A stretch of DNA of 52,045 nucleotides from Elusimicrobia bacterium GWA2_69_24. Its GTDB lineage: Bacteria; Elusimicrobiota; Elusimicrobia; UBA1565. A program made the translations under genes and the position numbers. Under the pieces are notes generated by a model. That model saw only the letters and a list, made by a program, of their open reading frames with translations, made no database searches and was not told where the DNA came from. How positions within the stretch are numbered: position 1 is the first letter of the stretch; each line of letters opens with the position of its first letter. Location of the stretch: contig MGTY01000107.1 in the NCBI GenBank assembly GCA_001799695.1, forward strand, positions 1 through 52,045, given 5' to 3'. Positions 50,521 to 52,045 of the stretch are shown here, in pieces.

Positions 50521-51653
50521 ATGAACTTCGAGCGGCCGGCGGCTCCCAGCGCGTGCGCGGCGGCAGTCGCCGTGTTGTTCCTCTATTCGGCGACCGCTCG
50601 GATCGCCGGACGCCCCGAGGCCGCGCTGGGGACCATCCTGGCCGTCTTGGTCCCGGGATTCTCCCGTCTCGTCTTCTCGGGTCAGCCGGAGATGATCGGC
50701 ATCGCGTTGGCAGCCATGGCGTATTGGATCGTCGCCCATCGGCGGGGGGCTGGCGCGTCCCATGACGCTTTCCTGGACGCTGCGGCGCTCGCCGCCCTGG
50801 GCCTCTCGGTGTTCGGCCGGCCGGAGATGGCGGGGTTCTCGGGGCCCTGGCGGCCTGGGCGGCGTTCTGGGTCTGGGCCCGGTTCCCAGCCATCCGGTTC
50901 CATGCGCAGACGGCCGTTTCTCGGAATCCTGACGCCGCGGAGCTCGCTTTCCTCTTCCGCATGTCGCGCATCCCGAATTGGTTCGGATTCGACTTCCTCC
51001 CATTCAACGCGCTGGCGTTCGCCGGCTGGGGAGCGCTCATCCCGGGATTCCTTCCGGCCACGCTGGTCGCGCTCGCCTGGTTCGTGCTGGTCGAGGCGCT
51101 AGCGCTATGGGTCGCATCGTGGTTCTACCTCTTTTCCTGGGAGATCGAACGGAATTTCACTTGCGCGCTTTTCCTCGGGATGGCGGCCGTCGGGGCCGCT
51201 CTTTGGCGCGCCATCGGCAAAACGACCGGGATGTGGCGGGCGGCAGGGTTATCGACGTTCGCGCTCGCCAGCGCCTTCGCCTTGGCCGCCGGGATCCGGG
51301 GCGATCTCGCGGAAGTCGGCCGGTATGACGAGAACAGGCGTGTCGGTTCGGAATTGCGGCGATGGGCGGCGCCTCTCGCGCGAGGGGAGCCCGACGCGGT
51401 GGTCATCGTCGAGGCGGTCGACAACGGCTGGCCCGACATCCTGGTATTCTCGGGGATCGCGGATCGCATCAGGCTCATCCCGTCATGCGACCTGGAGTGG
51501 GGGAGGTCCCGGAGATGGGACGGTTCGGGCCGGGTCGTGGCGGCGGCGGTCTCTTCCGCCCGCCGGGAGGCGGCGCTCCAGAGCGAGTTCGGTTTTCTCC
51601 ATGCCGTCGCCGCCACGCGGGATCACCGCATCTACATCGGGACCGGGCCATGA
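50521..51653 (+). pseudogene. Frameshifted polytopic membrane protein (possible glycan-related)
   Basis: Two overlapping frames make one protein if a single base is restored. The first frame (from ATG 50521, or 50485) encodes membrane helices, ending GLSVFGRPEMAG near 50835. The next frame continues VLGALAAWAAFWVWARFPAIRFHA without interruption and runs through RIPNWFGFDFLPFNALAFAGWG to 51653. Adding one G to the GGGG at 50832-50835 joins them. The joined protein would have about 380 residues with six or more helices and a soluble tail. It overlaps a family 2 glycosyltransferase gene (ATGA). I do not recognise the family. It may be a true mutation or an assembly error, and the N-terminus may be incomplete. 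Confidence 0.65.
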
Positions 51654-52045
51654 GATCGGTCATCGTCCCCTTGCACAACGAAAGCGCTTGGCTTGAGTCC
51701 GGGGCCGAGGCGCTCCTCTCCGATCTCGCGGACCTGCGGGGCCCCTCCGAGATGCTGCTGGTGGAGAACGGCAGCGTCGACGGTACATTGTCCCTCTCGC
51801 GGGCGTTGGCCGCGCGCTGGCCCGGCGTCGTGAGGGTGGTGTCCATCCCCGAGCCCGACTATGGGCGAGCGGTCCGGGAGGGGATGATCGCCGCCCATGG
51901 CGATCGCTGCCTGGTCATCGACGCGGATAATTGGCAGGCGGGATTCCTGGAGGAGGCGGAGTCCCGCCTGGCCCGCGGCGCGGACATCGTCATCGGCGAC
52001 AAGAGCTGGGAGTTGGACGAACGGCCGGACTTGCGGCGGCTGGCG
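51650..52045 (+). CDS. Family 2 glycosyltransferase (cut by window end)
   Basis: The ATG at 51650 overlaps the upstream stop (ATGA), and the frame is open to the end of the window (132 codons). The translation begins MRSVIVPLHNESAWLESGAE, continues with LLVENGSVDGTLSLSRALA and YGRAVREGM, and has the nucleotide-sugar-binding DADNW. This is the N-terminal half of a GT2 fold close to dolichyl-phosphate mannosyltransferase/undecaprenyl-phosphate glycosyltransferases. It probably transfers a sugar to a lipid carrier, together with the membrane protein before it. Confidence 0.85.
   Translation, partial: MRSVIVPLHNESAWLESGAEALLSDLADLRGPSEMLLVENGSVDGTLSLSRALAARWPGVVRVVSIPEPDYGRAVREGMIAAHGDRCLVIDADNWQAGFLEEAESRLARGADIVIGDKSWELDERPDLRRLA

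Noticed and set aside
1..52045. tRNA, rRNA, insertion sequence, prophage or toxin-antitoxin locus
   Set aside because: Gaps between genes were read on both strands and none contains a cloverleaf, rRNA segment, transposase, integrase or paired small ORFs.

Overview
The window is a stretch of high-GC chromosome with 42 recognisable genes, packed with many 4-base ATGA/GTGA overlaps. The cell is Gram-negative: there is an outer-membrane barrel protein ending in Phe, several lipoproteins, and periplasmic c-type cytochromes. My best guess is an uncultured Elusimicrobiota-like bacterium, based on the gene mix and the long Ala/Pro-rich secretory N-terminus on a glycogen synthase. No rRNA or other taxonomic marker is present, so this is a guess. 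I saw no tRNA, rRNA, CRISPR array, insertion sequence or phage gene.

Layout. 1-7.3 kb: a minus-strand five-gene unit: a response regulator fused to a metallo-beta-lactamase domain, an FG-GAP/ASPIC lipoprotein, a one-haem propeller lipoprotein, a YVTN-propeller/cytochrome-peroxidase fusion, and a two-component-type propeller. 7.3-14.2 kb: housekeeping and envelope genes (rsmD, a RecB-like Fe-S nuclease, an ATP-grasp enzyme, a lipoprotein, a GGDEF cyclase, a barrel protein, sixA, a cardiolipin-synthase-like enzyme). 14.3-24.1 kb: a UPF1-like helicase coupled to a large multi-PAS hybrid kinase, convergent with a minus-strand unit of SPFH protein, NAD-kinase-like protein, tungsten aldehyde:ferredoxin oxidoreductase, DnaQ-like exonuclease and a response regulator. 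That unit is driven by a textbook promoter carrying an internal inverted repeat. 24.2-28.4 kb: an MDR reductase divergent from an octahaem hydroxylamine-oxidoreductase-like cytochrome plus an Rrf2/NsrR-like regulator, then a secreted serine protease. 28.5-36.2 kb: a peptide transporter, a zinc-ribbon membrane protein, a GH63-like/papain-like fusion, acyl-CoA carboxylase beta, enoyl-CoA hydratase and an AmpG/PAT-type transporter. 36.2-44.9 kb (minus): a secreted CHAP-like protein, a secreted glycogen-synthase/papain-like fusion, an HTTM-DCC membrane protein with a small partner, and an archaeal-type HMG-CoA synthase/thiolase/DUF35 set. 45.0-50.2 kb: moaA, a MOSC protein and a very large pyruvate:ferredoxin oxidoreductase. 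50.2-52.0 kb: a frameshifted membrane protein and the start of a family 2 glycosyltransferase.

How the genes fit together. Ferredoxin-linked carbon metabolism is suggested by NifJ and the AOR; MoaA and the MOSC protein would serve the pterin cofactor of the AOR. HMG-CoA and methylglutaconyl-CoA chemistry is represented twice, in separate units. Periplasmic haem proteins occur in two independent loci. A recurring feature is a TANNNT box 5-10 bases before start codons, which suggests widespread leaderless transcripts. The most unusual proteins are the two fusions of carbohydrate enzymes to papain-like domains (30374-32473 and 37725-40520), and the most interesting unexplained neighbourhoods are the SPFH/NAD-kinase-like/AOR unit and the response-regulator-headed haem-propeller unit.
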